Below, one piece after another: positions 1 through 8,717 of a stretch of DNA of 35,177 nucleotides; the first letter of the stretch is position 1; every line of letters starts with the position of its first letter. A program made the translations under genes and the position numbers. Under the pieces are notes generated by a model. The model ran no database searches. It saw only the letters and a list, made by a program, of their open reading frames with translations, and was not told the origin of the DNA. Source of the DNA: an uncultured Campylobacter sp. (lineage in GTDB: Bacteria; Campylobacterota; Campylobacteria; Campylobacterales; Campylobacteraceae); contig NZ_CALHGM010000011.1 in the NCBI RefSeq assembly GCF_938030145.1, positions 1 to 35,177 of the forward strand, given 5' to 3'.

Positions 1-44
1 GATCGGCGGGGCTGAGTTATAGTTTTAAAATTTAAAGGTAGAAA

Positions 45-1598
45 ATGAATAGTAGAAGAAAATTTTTAGGCGGCCTGTGCATGGCCGCCGTCGCTCCTGC
101 GTTTGCCAACGCGCAGATCGACGCGAGCGACGTGAAATGGGACGAGGAGTGGGATGTGCTCGTCGTGGGCTCGGGCTTTGCGGGCTCGGCTGCGACGTGT
201 CAGGCGCTAGATGAAGGCGCAAAAACGCTGATGATCGACAAGATGCCCGTGCTCGGCGGAAACTCCGCCATCAATGGTGGCGCGATCGCAGTGGTAAATT
301 CCAGCTTTCAAAAGGCGCGCGGCATCGAGGATTCATACGAGCTGTATATGAAGGACATCCTCAAAGCGGGGTTAAATTTAAACCAAAAAGACCTTGTCGA
401 AACGATCGCCAAAAACGGCAACGACGCTTATGAGTGGACGCTTAAAAAGGGCGTTTATTATCGCGACGCCTTGGGGCAGTTCGGCGGGCACTCGGTGCCG
501 CGCACTATCTGGCCCGAGATAAACTCCGGCGGCAAGATCACCATCCCGCTGCAAGAGTACGCGATGAACCACGGCGCGACCATCCGCACGCGCGTGATCT
601 TAGACGATCTGATCCGCGATGAGAGCGGCAAGATAATCGGCGCGAAGGTGAGGGAGAATTACGATTTCATCTTCGATCCGCTCAAAGACGAGGCGGACAA
701 CAAAAGCGGCACGGTGAAATTTTATAAGATCAACGGCGGCATCGTCATGGCTACGGGCGGCTTTTCGTACGACGTGAAATTTAGACAAACCATCGATCCT
801 ACGCTAACGCCTGATCTTGACTGTACCAACCACTACGGAGCGACCGCATACGCGCTAAAGATGATGATGGCAAACGGCGTTGCGACGCGCGATTTGGAGT
901 GGATACAGCTAGGGCCTTGGGGCAGCCCCGACGAGAAGGGGTTCGGCATAGCGCCGGTATTTGCGATACCTGCGTTTAGCTACGGCGTGATGGTCGATGC
1001 GCGCACGGGCAAGAGGTTTATAAACGAGCTAGCCGACCGTAAAATTCGCTCCGATGCGATCTTAAAGATTCACAAAAACCCCGACGGCAGCCTCACTCAC
1101 CCGATAGTTATCTGCGATAGCGTCGGCGCGCAGGGCACGACGAAGGCAAACGTTTATCGCGGTATCCACAAAAACGTCATTAAGGTTTTTGACACGATCA
1201 AAGAGCTTGCCGCACACTACGACATACCGTACGAAGGGCTTAAAAAGACGATCGATGATTACACGAAATACGCGCACGCGGGCAAGGACGAGGAATTTAA
1301 CAAGCCGTTTTTTAAATTTAAAGGCATAGTTCCGGATCTTACTAAGCCTCCGTTTTACGCGTGGCGGGCGCTACCGAAGGTACATCACACGATGGGCGGC
1401 GTTAAGATCGACGTGCAGGCGAGGGTTTATGATACGAACGGAGCGCCGATAGAGGGGCTTTTTGCCGCGGGCGAGGCGGTGGGCGGACCGCACGGAGCGA
1501 GCCGTCTTGGAAGCTGCGCGATACCTGATTGCTTGGTGTTCGGCAGGATCGCCGGCGCAAATGCCGCAAATTTAGCCAAAAAGGAGAGAAAATGCTAA
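45..1598 (+). CDS. fccA: Periplasmic flavoprotein of the flavocytochrome c / fumarate reductase family (FccA-like)
   Basis: A 517-residue FAD-dependent C=C bond reductase exported to the periplasm. Residues 1-23 form a Tat signal with a perfect SRRKFL box (S3-L8) and likely cleavage after ANA (21-23). The dinucleotide fold starts at VLVVGSGFAG (about 38). The C-terminal signature has HHTMGG at H447/H448 and GASRLGSC with R487, matching the substrate His and Arg of Shewanella flavocytochrome c3; R332 in NELADRK aligns with its proton-donor Arg402. The position of its substrate-binding His365 is Gly here (G290 in IQLGPWGSP), so fumarate may not be the substrate; urocanate- or acrylate-type acceptors are alternatives. 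Heme domains are absent from this chain and come from the next two genes, as in Wolinella succinogenes fccABC. The stop overlaps the next gene by 7 bases. Family is sure, substrate is not. Confidence 0.88.
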   Translation: MNSRRKFLGGLCMAAVAPAFANAQIDASDVKWDEEWDVLVVGSGFAGSAATCQALDEGAKTLMIDKMPVLGGNSAINGGAIAVVNSSFQKARGIEDSYELYMKDILKAGLNLNQKDLVETIAKNGNDAYEWTLKKGVYYRDALGQFGGHSVPRTIWPEINSGGKITIPLQEYAMNHGATIRTRVILDDLIRDESGKIIGAKVRENYDFIFDPLKDEADNKSGTVKFYKINGGIVMATGGFSYDVKFRQTIDPTLTPDLDCTNHYGATAYALKMMMANGVATRDLEWIQLGPWGSPDEKGFGIAPVFAIPAFSYGVMVDARTGKRFINELADRKIRSDAILKIHKNPDGSLTHPIVICDSVGAQGTTKANVYRGIHKNVIKVFDTIKELAAHYDIPYEGLKKTIDDYTKYAHAGKDEEFNKPFFKFKGIVPDLTKPPFYAWRALPKVHHTMGGVKIDVQARVYDTNGAPIEGLFAAGEAVGGPHGASRLGSCAIPDCLVFGRIAGANAANLAKKERKC

Positions 1599-1990
1599 AA
1601 ATTTTTAAAATTTTAGCGATCGCCTGTTTCGCTCTTTGCGTGGCATTTAGCGCAGACGGCGCGCTTGCGGACGCTGGTAAATTTAATAAACAAAACTATC
1701 CGATCAAATCTCATCACGACAAGCTCGGCTTTGACTGCAAAAACTGCCATAAACAGGCTGATCCGAAGGACTATAAGGCTCTAAGCGCGGATGAATGCCT
1801 AAGCTGTCACAAAAGCTACGATGCGCTAGCCGAGCGCAGCGGACATCTGGGATATGACGACAACGTCCACGCAAGCCCCCACTATCCGAAAATGGACTGC
1901 AACCTCTGCCACCGCTCGCACAAGCCGTCGCAGAACTACTGCGTGATGTGCCATTCGCAAGACTCGATGAAAAAAATCTTGGTGCCATAG
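1592..1990 (+). CDS. fccB: Periplasmic tetraheme cytochrome c (FccB-like electron shuttle)
   Basis: A 132-residue exported cytochrome. The start at 1592 follows AAGGAGAG and overlaps the upstream stop; the longer frame from 1529 has no ribosome site and is rejected. Residues 1-28 are a typical Sec signal peptide. Four CXXCH heme sites are at C49, C69, C103 and C117, with several extra His as possible distal ligands. The arrangement resembles the detached tetraheme domain of Shewanella flavocytochrome c3, so the protein should hand electrons to the flavoprotein encoded just upstream. The gene for a membrane quinol dehydrogenase starts 13 bases downstream, completing a quinol to cytochrome to flavoprotein chain. 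Confidence 0.85.
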   Translation: MLKIFKILAIACFALCVAFSADGALADAGKFNKQNYPIKSHHDKLGFDCKNCHKQADPKDYKALSADECLSCHKSYDALAERSGHLGYDDNVHASPHYPKMDCNLCHRSHKPSQNYCVMCHSQDSMKKILVP

Positions 1991-2003
1991 GAAAGGAAGC
2001 GTT

Positions 2004-2588
2004 ATGAAAAAAATATTTATAAAATTTTGTCTATTTTGCGTTTTCGCTTTCGTTATATTTTTCGGCGGCAATGCGCTTATCCACTCGACCGGCGACGATA
2101 AATTTTGCACCCTTTGCCACGAGTGGATGGATCCTATGGTGCAGGCGTATCACGGAGATAAGCACGGCGGCGCAAACCGCAAGGGAATAAAGGTAAAATG
2201 CGTGGACTGCCACCTACCGCACGACAGCTACATCTCATACGTGTTTCAAAAGGGGCTAAACGGCTTTAACGAGGTTACGCACATGATGTTTAACGACTCG
2301 GATAAGATGGACTGGCAAGCGCATAGGCAAAACCGAACGAAATTCGTCTATGACAGCGGCTGCATAAGCTGTCACGAAAGAATTTTAGACGTAAATTCCA
2401 CAAATGCGAACATAAACGATATGCATAAAATTTACGCGGATTTTAAAGACAAAAAGGATAAACTAAGCTGCGTTAGCTGCCACAAAACGGTAGGCCATAA
2501 AAGCTTAGGCAAAATCCTTTACGAGATCAAAAATCCGCCGGTGGGCAACTGGGACGATGAACCCAAAAAGGACGAGCCGAAAAAATAG
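2004..2588 (+). CDS. fccC: NapC/NirT/NrfH-type tetraheme quinol dehydrogenase (FccC-like)
   Basis: A 194-residue membrane-anchored cytochrome c. One N-terminal helix (about residues 5-26) anchors it, followed by four CXXCH sites at C35, C66, C120 and C156. CTLCHEWMDP at the first heme resembles the NapC/NrfH quinol-site heme motif. The C-terminus is a short Lys/Glu/Pro/Asp-rich tail. Members of this family oxidise menaquinol and pass electrons to periplasmic reductases. Its position as third gene after the flavoprotein and the small cytochrome matches Wolinella fccABC, so it is the likely entry point for electrons into this reductase. The sensor-kinase gene starts 17 bases after the stop, so the operon probably continues. 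Confidence 0.85.
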   Translation: MKKIFIKFCLFCVFAFVIFFGGNALIHSTGDDKFCTLCHEWMDPMVQAYHGDKHGGANRKGIKVKCVDCHLPHDSYISYVFQKGLNGFNEVTHMMFNDSDKMDWQAHRQNRTKFVYDSGCISCHERILDVNSTNANINDMHKIYADFKDKKDKLSCVSCHKTVGHKSLGKILYEIKNPPVGNWDDEPKKDEPKK

Positions 2589-2605
2589 AAAAACGGAGAC
2601 GCCTC

Positions 2606-4222
2606 GTGAAAGAGAATTTTTATAAAAATAATATTTTTGCAATTTTCTCTTTCATCTTTCTTGCCTTGATGGCGGGAAATTATATGCTTAACCGCTCGTT
2701 CGTAAGAGAAATTTTAGTGCGCGAGCAGTTAAGCATCCTAAAAAGCTCGAGCGAGCGTATAGAAAAATGGCTCGAAAATAAAAAATCTAGTCTGCGCGCC
2801 GTAAACGAGCTCATATCCAAATACGACTCCGCAAGAGACGAGCAGATCATAACCGATATCTTAGACAAAAGCCAAGAGATCGCAAATTTTTCAAGCGTTT
2901 ATGCAGGATACGAAAACAACATAACCGTCTCAAGCAGGCTGTTTGACAGGCCGCAAAACTACTCTCCCGTGCTTCGTCCGTGGTATATCAACACGATAAA
3001 AGAGGATAAAATTTACATCACCAAGCCCTACTCGGACGTGGGTCTTAAAGTGCCCGTCATCTCCATATGCAGCAGCATCAAGCAGGATGGGGTTCTAAAA
3101 GGCGTGCTGTGCGGCGTAATATCCTTTAGCGACATCAAAACCGAAATTTTAGATCTGCGGATCGAAAACGGATATCTGTTTTTGATCGACGAGAGCCTAA
3201 ACGTGCTGCTGCATCCGGATGAGCGCATAGAGCTATCTAAGATCAAATTTAATATAGAAAATTTAGATCTAAATAAAACGCGAAATTACGAAACGGACGA
3301 TGCGATCTTTACTTTTAGGCCGCTTGAGGGCTCAAAGCTCGTTTTGGTAGCCAAGACGCTTAAAAAGAACATCTACAACAAGATCAACGAGCAGTTCATC
3401 GTAAATTTAGCGATCTACATAGTAAGCATATTTTTGTTTTTGATCCTTGCGTATTTTTACAACAAAAGGCTTGAGCGCCAAAGCAGGCTGCTTGAGCAGA
3501 CGAAAAGGGAGTATGAGATACTTTTGTTTCAGCAGACGAAGATGGCCGAGCTCGGTCAGATGATCGCCGCGCTCTCTCACCAGTGGATTCAGCCGCTTAA
3601 CTCGCTCGGGATTTTTTTAGGCAATCTGGTGCAGTTTAAAAAGACGGGCAAGCTGAGCGATGAAATTTTTTACGACAACATCAACAGATCGCTAGCCAAT
3701 ATCGATTATATGAGCAAGACGATGGATACATTTAAAAATTTTTACAAAATAGAGAGCAGGGTTCAAAATTTTAATATATATGGCGCGATCCGCGATACGA
3801 TCTGCGTGCTCTTCCCCAGCAAGCGCACGGTCGATATAAAAGTAAGCGTGGCAAGGGGCGTGAGCCCGCTATGCGAAAACTACGCCAACGAGTTTAAGCA
3901 GATCATCGCCTGTCTGATCCAAAATTCCAAGCAGGCGCTGCAAAACGCAAAAAATCAAAAACGAGGCAGGATCGTCGTAAATATTAAGCGTGACGCCGAG
4001 CACTTCCTCATCAGGGTCATCGACAACGCAGACGGCATAGCCGTGCAAAGAGATAAAATTTTTACCCCTTTTTGCAGCACGAAGGGCAGCAGCGGGCTCG
4101 GGCTTTACGTCTCAAAGCTCATCGCAAACAAAAAATGCGGCGGCGATCTAAGCGTGGTAAATTTCAAAAATCCGACGATATTTATGCTAAAAATAGCCGT
4201 AAAGGTGGAAAATGATAAATGA
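2606..4222 (+). CDS. Membrane sensor histidine kinase with periplasmic CACHE-type domain
   Basis: A 538-residue sensor kinase. The GTG start at 2606 is preceded by GGAG (2595-2598). Helices at about 9-28 and 264-285 flank a periplasmic region with the RPWY motif (R124-Y127) and a following PYSD segment, typical of double-CACHE small-ligand sensors. The transmitter has a SHQWIQPLN box with phospho-His H325, then an ATPase domain with DNADG (473-477) and a GSSGLGLYVSK glycine box (about 495). SHQW(R/I)QPL is the common epsilonproteobacterial HisKA variant. It lies 17 bases after the NapC-type gene and overlaps the regulator gene by 11 bases, so it probably senses the acceptor of the upstream reductase or a related acid; the ligand cannot be read from sequence. 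Confidence 0.85.
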   Translation: MKENFYKNNIFAIFSFIFLALMAGNYMLNRSFVREILVREQLSILKSSSERIEKWLENKKSSLRAVNELISKYDSARDEQIITDILDKSQEIANFSSVYAGYENNITVSSRLFDRPQNYSPVLRPWYINTIKEDKIYITKPYSDVGLKVPVISICSSIKQDGVLKGVLCGVISFSDIKTEILDLRIENGYLFLIDESLNVLLHPDERIELSKIKFNIENLDLNKTRNYETDDAIFTFRPLEGSKLVLVAKTLKKNIYNKINEQFIVNLAIYIVSIFLFLILAYFYNKRLERQSRLLEQTKREYEILLFQQTKMAELGQMIAALSHQWIQPLNSLGIFLGNLVQFKKTGKLSDEIFYDNINRSLANIDYMSKTMDTFKNFYKIESRVQNFNIYGAIRDTICVLFPSKRTVDIKVSVARGVSPLCENYANEFKQIIACLIQNSKQALQNAKNQKRGRIVVNIKRDAEHFLIRVIDNADGIAVQRDKIFTPFCSTKGSSGLGLYVSKLIANKKCGGDLSVVNFKNPTIFMLKIAVKVENDK

Positions 4223-4901
4223 AAGTATTTTAAAAAAGCTCGGAAATATCTCCGTCTTGCTCGTAGAGGACGACGAGAACACGAGGCTTGCTATCGCGCA
4301 GTCGCTTCAAATTTATTGCAAAAACATCTAAACCGCAAGCGACGGCATCGAGGGGTTTGAGAAATTTTTTAAAGGCGAATTCGACATCGTCGTAACCGAT
4401 ATAAATTTACCCGGCCTTAACGGGCTTGAGATGCTCGATGAGATCAAAAAGCGCGCGCCGCACGTCGCATCCATCATCATCACCTCCTACGATACGAGTG
4501 AGAATATGCTCGCCTCAATCGAGCTTGGCGCATACAACTACCTGCGAAAGCCTTTTAAGATCGAGGAGCTGCAAACTACGATCCTGATGGCGACTAAGAA
4601 TTTATACGACAGCAAAATCGAATTCGGCGATATTTACGAATACGATTCGGCTAGTAAAATTTTGTTTAAAAACGGAGAGGCGGTTTCGTTTACAAAGATC
4701 GAAGCGAAGCTATTTTTTCTACTCGTAAGCAATATGAATAAAACCGTAAGTTATGAGGTAATCGAAAATTTTGTTTGGAACGAAAAGGCTATGAGCAGCG
4801 AGGCTTTGCGTATGGTAGTCAAAAAAATCAGATTAAAAACGGATCAAAGCTTGATAGAAAATATCTCCGGAGTAGGATATAAAATTTCAAGTAGCAAGTA
4901 G
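4212..4901 (+). pseudogene. OmpR-family response regulator interrupted by an in-frame TAA at codon 40
   Basis: From the ATG at 4212 the frame reads a receiver domain, then meets TAA at 4329-4331 and continues unbroken to 4901 (229 residues plus one internal stop). Conserved receiver residues lie on both sides: acidic pocket E19-D20-D21 before it; phospho-Asp D63 (VVTDINLPG), T91 and K113 (LRKPFK) after it. A winged-helix DNA-binding domain follows (about 130-229). The codon before TASDG is often Tyr in receivers, so TAT or TAC changed to TAA is the simplest explanation. The first usable in-frame start after the stop is ATG 4431, already past D63, so re-initiation would give an unphosphorylatable DNA-binding fragment. 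It overlaps the kinase gene by 11 bases and is surely its partner. A recent mutation, a sequencing error or readthrough are all possible. Confidence 0.8.
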
Positions 4902-4990
4902 CCTTGGATGAAATATAAATTTTAGCAACTAAGCAAATTTATGCGATAGCTCAAACTGCGTAAATCTACCCAAAATTAAGCAAAAGTAAG

Positions 4991-4996
4991 TAAAAT
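4991..4996 (+). promoter_or_regulatory. Candidate -10 (TAAAAT) for nifJ
   Basis: TAAAAT lies 29 bases before the nifJ ATG at 5026, in an A/T-rich 124-bp gap after the response regulator. The ribosome site is AGGGAG. Epsilonproteobacterial sigma-70 promoters rely mostly on the -10 box, so the lack of a clear -35 is not telling. Confidence 0.4.
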
Positions 4997-5025
4997 ACGC
5001 CAATTAAATAACCAGGGAGTTTGAT

Positions 5026-8000
5026 ATGGCAAAAGTTATGAAAACGATGGACGGAAACGAGGCGGCGGCTTACGTCTCATACGCCTTCACCGAGGTCGCG
5101 GGCATCTATCCGATCACGCCTAGCTCGCCTATGGCGGATTACACCGATATTTGGGCGTCGCAGGGCAAAAAGAACCTCTTCGGCATGCCCGTTAAGGTAG
5201 TCGAGATGCAAAGCGAAGGCGGCGCGGCGGGCACCGTGCACGGCTCACTCCAAGCGGGCGCGCTAACGACGACGTATACTGCATCGCAGGGGCTTTTGCT
5301 AAAAATTCCAAATATGTACAAGATCGCGGGCCAGATGCTTCCGGGCGTTATTCACGTCGCGGCGCGCGCGCTTGCGGCGCAGGCTCTTTCAATTTTCGGC
5401 GATCATCAAGACGTCTATGCCTGTCGCCAAAGCGGCTTTGCGATGCTTGCAAGCGACAGCGTGCAGGAGGTGATGGATCTAGGCGGCATCGCGCATCTTG
5501 CGGCGATTAAGGGGCGAGTGCCGTTTTTGCACTTTTTCGACGGATTTCGCACTAGCCATGAAATTCAAAAGATCGAGGTGATGGATTATGCCGAGTTTGA
5601 TCGCTTGCTCGATCGCGAGGCCGTGCGTAAATTTAGAGAGGGTGCGCTAAGCTCCGAGCATCCTAAAACTCGCGGCACGGCGCAAAATGACGACGTATAT
5701 TTTCAGACGCGCGAGTTAGTTAATAAATTTTACGACGCGCTTCCGGACATCGTCGCGGAGTATATGAGCGAAATTTCAAAGATCACGGGGCGATCGTACG
5801 CGCCTTTCGTCTATTACGGCGCAAGTGAGCCGCAGCGCGTGATCGTCGCGATGGGCTCTGTCAATCAAGCGCTCGAAGAGGTGGTCGATCATCTAAACGC
5901 GAAGGGCGAGAAGGTAGGTGTGCTAAAAGTGCATCTCTACAGGCCTTTCAGCCTCAAATATCTCTTCGCCGCGATGCCTAAAAGCGTGCGCAAAATCGCC
6001 GTGCTTGACCGCACGAAGGAGCCGGGCAGCCTCGGCGAGCCGCTGTATCTGGACATAAAAGCCGCATTTTACGGGCGCGAGGACGCCCCGCTCATCGTGG
6101 GCGGCAGGTATGGGCTAAGCTCTAAAGATGTCGATCCCGCGCAGCTAATCGCCGTGTATGAAAATTTAAAGGCGGACGAGCCTAAAAACGGCTTTACGAT
6201 CGGCATCGACGACGACGTGACGCATCTATCCCTTCCCGTGGGAGATAAAATTTCGCTCGGCTACGAAGATGAGACCGAGTGCCTGTTTTACGGTCTGGGC
6301 GCGGACGGCACCGTGGGCGCGAATAAAAATTCCGTCAAAATCATCGGCGATAAAACCGATCTTTACGCGCAGGCGTATTTTGCCTACGATAGCAAAAAAT
6401 CGGGCGGCTACACGCGCTCACACCTGCGCTTCGGCAAAAGACCGATACGCTCGACCTATCTCGTCTCAAATCCGCATTTTGTCGCCTGCTCGGTCGCTGC
6501 GTATCTGGACATCTACGACGTCATCGGGGGCATCCGCGAGGGAGGGACCTTTCTTTTAAATTCCATCTGGGATGCCGAGCAGACGGCGGCAAAGCTTCCG
6601 AATAAGGTCAAAAAAATTCTAGCTGCCAGGCGGGTAAAATTTTACATCCTAAATGCCACTAAGCTGGCACGCGATATAGGGCTCGGAGGCCGCACCAATA
6701 CGATCATGCAATCGGCGTTTTTCAAGCTTAGCGGCATCATTCCGTTCGAGCAGGCGCAGAGCTATATGAAAGAATACGCCAAGAAAACATACGCCAAAAA
6801 GGGCGAAGCGGTCGTGGCGATGAACTGCGACGCGATCGATAGGGGAGCGGACGCCTTGGTGCAGGTAGCGATCGATCCTGCATGGGCAAATTTAAAAGAT
6901 GACCCAGCGGGCGCGGACGACAAATACAAAGGCGACGAATTTATAGAAAAGATCGTAAAACCGATGAACGCGGCGCGCGGCGATAGCTTGCCGGTCTCGG
7001 CGTTTTTAGGGCACGAGGACGGCGGGTTTGACGCGGGCACGACGCGATTTGAAAAGCGCGGCGTGGGCGTCACGGTGCCTAAATGGATCGAGCAAAACTG
7101 CATCCAGTGCAACCAGTGCGCCTTCGTCTGCCCGCACGCCGTAATCAGAGCGTTTTTGCTAGATGAAAAGGACGAAGCCGCCGCGCCTTTAAATTTAAAA
7201 GATCACCTGCTAGAAGCCAAGGGCAAGGAGCTAAAGGGGCTAAAATATAAGATCCAAGTAAGCCCGCTTGATTGCACGGGCTGCGCGCTTTGCGCCGAAA
7301 ACTGCCCGAGCAAGGAAAAATCGCTCGTCATGGTGCCGCTTGAAGAAGAACTAGAAAAGGGCGAGCAAGAAAGCGCGGACTTTTTATTCGAGCACGTAAG
7401 ATACAAAGACGATTTGATGGACAGATCAAGCGTCAAGGGCGTGGGCTTTGCGCGCCCGTATTTTGAATTTCACGGCGCATGTCCGGGATGCGGCGAGACG
7501 CCGTACATCACGCTGATCACGCGACTTTTTGGCGATCATATGATCGTAGCCAACGCCACGGGCTGTAGCTCGATCTACGGCGGATCAGCGCCTTCGATGC
7601 CGTACCGCAAGGACGAGAACGGCCGCGGCGTCGCGTGGGCGAACTCGCTTTTTGAGGACAACGCCGAGTTCGGGCTGGGAATGAAGATCGCAAGCGAGAC
7701 GCTGCGCCATAAGATCGAGGATCTGATGCTCGGCTCGCTCTCAAGCGTGCCAAACGCGCTAAAGGCGCTTTATCACGACTGGATCGAAAACAGAGACGAT
7801 ACGCTAAAATCCGCTCAGATTAGAGATAGGCTGGTGCCGCTACTAGAACAAAATTTAGACGCGCCCGGGGTTCGTGAAATTTTAGAGCTGAAGCAGTATC
7901 TAAACAAAAAATCGCAGTGGATCATCGGCGGCGACGGCTGGGCTTATGACATCGGCTACGGCGGGCTCGATCACGTGCTAGCTACCGGCGAAGACGTAAA

Positions 8001-8607
8001 CGCGCTGGTGCTGGATACGGAGGTTTATTCAAACACGGGCGGACAGAGCTCTAAAGCTAGCCGCCGCGGCTCGATCGCGCAGTTTACTGCAGGCGGCAAG
8101 CGTGTTCAGAAAAAAGACCTAGGCCAAATCGCGATGACCTACGGCAACATCTTCGTCGCGCAGGTAAATTCCAACGCAAACCAAGCCGCAACGCTAAAAG
8201 CGATCATGGCGGCGGAGGCTTACCCGGGACCTAGCCTTATCATCGCGTATTCGCCGTGTATCGCGCACGGTATCAAAGGTGGCATGGGCAACTCCGGCGA
8301 TCAAGCCGAGCTTGCGAGCAAATGCGGCTATTGGCCGACCTACACCTTTGATCCGCGGCTTGCGGCGGAGGGCAAAAATCCGCTTAAAATTTCATCCAAA
8401 GAGCCGGATTGGAGCCTTTATGAGGAATTTTTGCTAAACGAAGTGCGCTACAACGCGCTTAAAAAGATCGATCCCGAGCACGCGGGCAAACTTTATGAAG
8501 CCAATAAAGCCGATGCGATGAGACGTTACCGCCAGCTCAAGCGGCTTGCGAATGCCGATTTCGGCGATGAGGTTATCTCTGCGGGCGCCGCTAGCGAGAA
8601 TGCTTAA
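5026..8607 (+). CDS. nifJ: Pyruvate:ferredoxin (flavodoxin) oxidoreductase, single-chain
   Basis: A 1193-residue single-chain PFOR/NifJ of full family length that converts pyruvate and CoA to acetyl-CoA and CO2 and reduces flavodoxin or ferredoxin. Domains in order: pyruvate/TPP domain with YPITPSSPMADYTD near residues 28-41; CoA-binding and gamma-type regions; a two-cluster ferredoxin domain with CIQCNQCAFVCP from C692 and CTGCALCAENCP from C750; then the C-terminal TPP domain with CPGCGETPY from C819, GGDGWAYDIG from G968 and the DTEVYSNTGGQ segment. All cluster and cofactor motifs are intact. It stands alone with its own promoter region and a hairpin after the stop. The flavodoxin gene at 11092 encodes its likely electron acceptor, as in Helicobacter and Campylobacter. 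Confidence 0.96.
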   Translation: MAKVMKTMDGNEAAAYVSYAFTEVAGIYPITPSSPMADYTDIWASQGKKNLFGMPVKVVEMQSEGGAAGTVHGSLQAGALTTTYTASQGLLLKIPNMYKIAGQMLPGVIHVAARALAAQALSIFGDHQDVYACRQSGFAMLASDSVQEVMDLGGIAHLAAIKGRVPFLHFFDGFRTSHEIQKIEVMDYAEFDRLLDREAVRKFREGALSSEHPKTRGTAQNDDVYFQTRELVNKFYDALPDIVAEYMSEISKITGRSYAPFVYYGASEPQRVIVAMGSVNQALEEVVDHLNAKGEKVGVLKVHLYRPFSLKYLFAAMPKSVRKIAVLDRTKEPGSLGEPLYLDIKAAFYGREDAPLIVGGRYGLSSKDVDPAQLIAVYENLKADEPKNGFTIGIDDDVTHLSLPVGDKISLGYEDETECLFYGLGADGTVGANKNSVKIIGDKTDLYAQAYFAYDSKKSGGYTRSHLRFGKRPIRSTYLVSNPHFVACSVAAYLDIYDVIGGIREGGTFLLNSIWDAEQTAAKLPNKVKKILAARRVKFYILNATKLARDIGLGGRTNTIMQSAFFKLSGIIPFEQAQSYMKEYAKKTYAKKGEAVVAMNCDAIDRGADALVQVAIDPAWANLKDDPAGADDKYKGDEFIEKIVKPMNAARGDSLPVSAFLGHEDGGFDAGTTRFEKRGVGVTVPKWIEQNCIQCNQCAFVCPHAVIRAFLLDEKDEAAAPLNLKDHLLEAKGKELKGLKYKIQVSPLDCTGCALCAENCPSKEKSLVMVPLEEELEKGEQESADFLFEHVRYKDDLMDRSSVKGVGFARPYFEFHGACPGCGETPYITLITRLFGDHMIVANATGCSSIYGGSAPSMPYRKDENGRGVAWANSLFEDNAEFGLGMKIASETLRHKIEDLMLGSLSSVPNALKALYHDWIENRDDTLKSAQIRDRLVPLLEQNLDAPGVREILELKQYLNKKSQWIIGGDGWAYDIGYGGLDHVLATGEDVNALVLDTEVYSNTGGQSSKASRRGSIAQFTAGGKRVQKKDLGQIAMTYGNIFVAQVNSNANQAATLKAIMAAEAYPGPSLIIAYSPCIAHGIKGGMGNSGDQAELASKCGYWPTYTFDPRLAAEGKNPLKISSKEPDWSLYEEFLLNEVRYNALKKIDPEHAGKLYEANKADAMRRYRQLKRLANADFGDEVISAGAASENA

Positions 8608-8626
8608 GCTTTGCGGCTATTTGTTG

Positions 8627-8662
8627 AAATTCCGGCTCTGCGAATTTTGCGATCCGGAATTT
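8627..8662 (+). terminator. Inverted repeat after nifJ
   Basis: AAATTCCGG (8627-8635) and CCGGAATTT (8654-8662) form perfect 9-base arms around an 18-base loop, followed by a T/A-rich stretch. This is a plausible intrinsic terminator 20 bases after the nifJ stop. Confidence 0.5.
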
Positions 8663-8717
8663 TATTAAATTTCGCGGGACTGCATAAAATTCCGTATAAA
8701 TTTTAAAAGAGAAATCC

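Noticed and set aside
1529..1591. Upstream start for the tetraheme cytochrome
   Set aside because: It would add a basic stretch before a clear signal peptide and has no ribosome site, while 1592 has AAGGAGAG.
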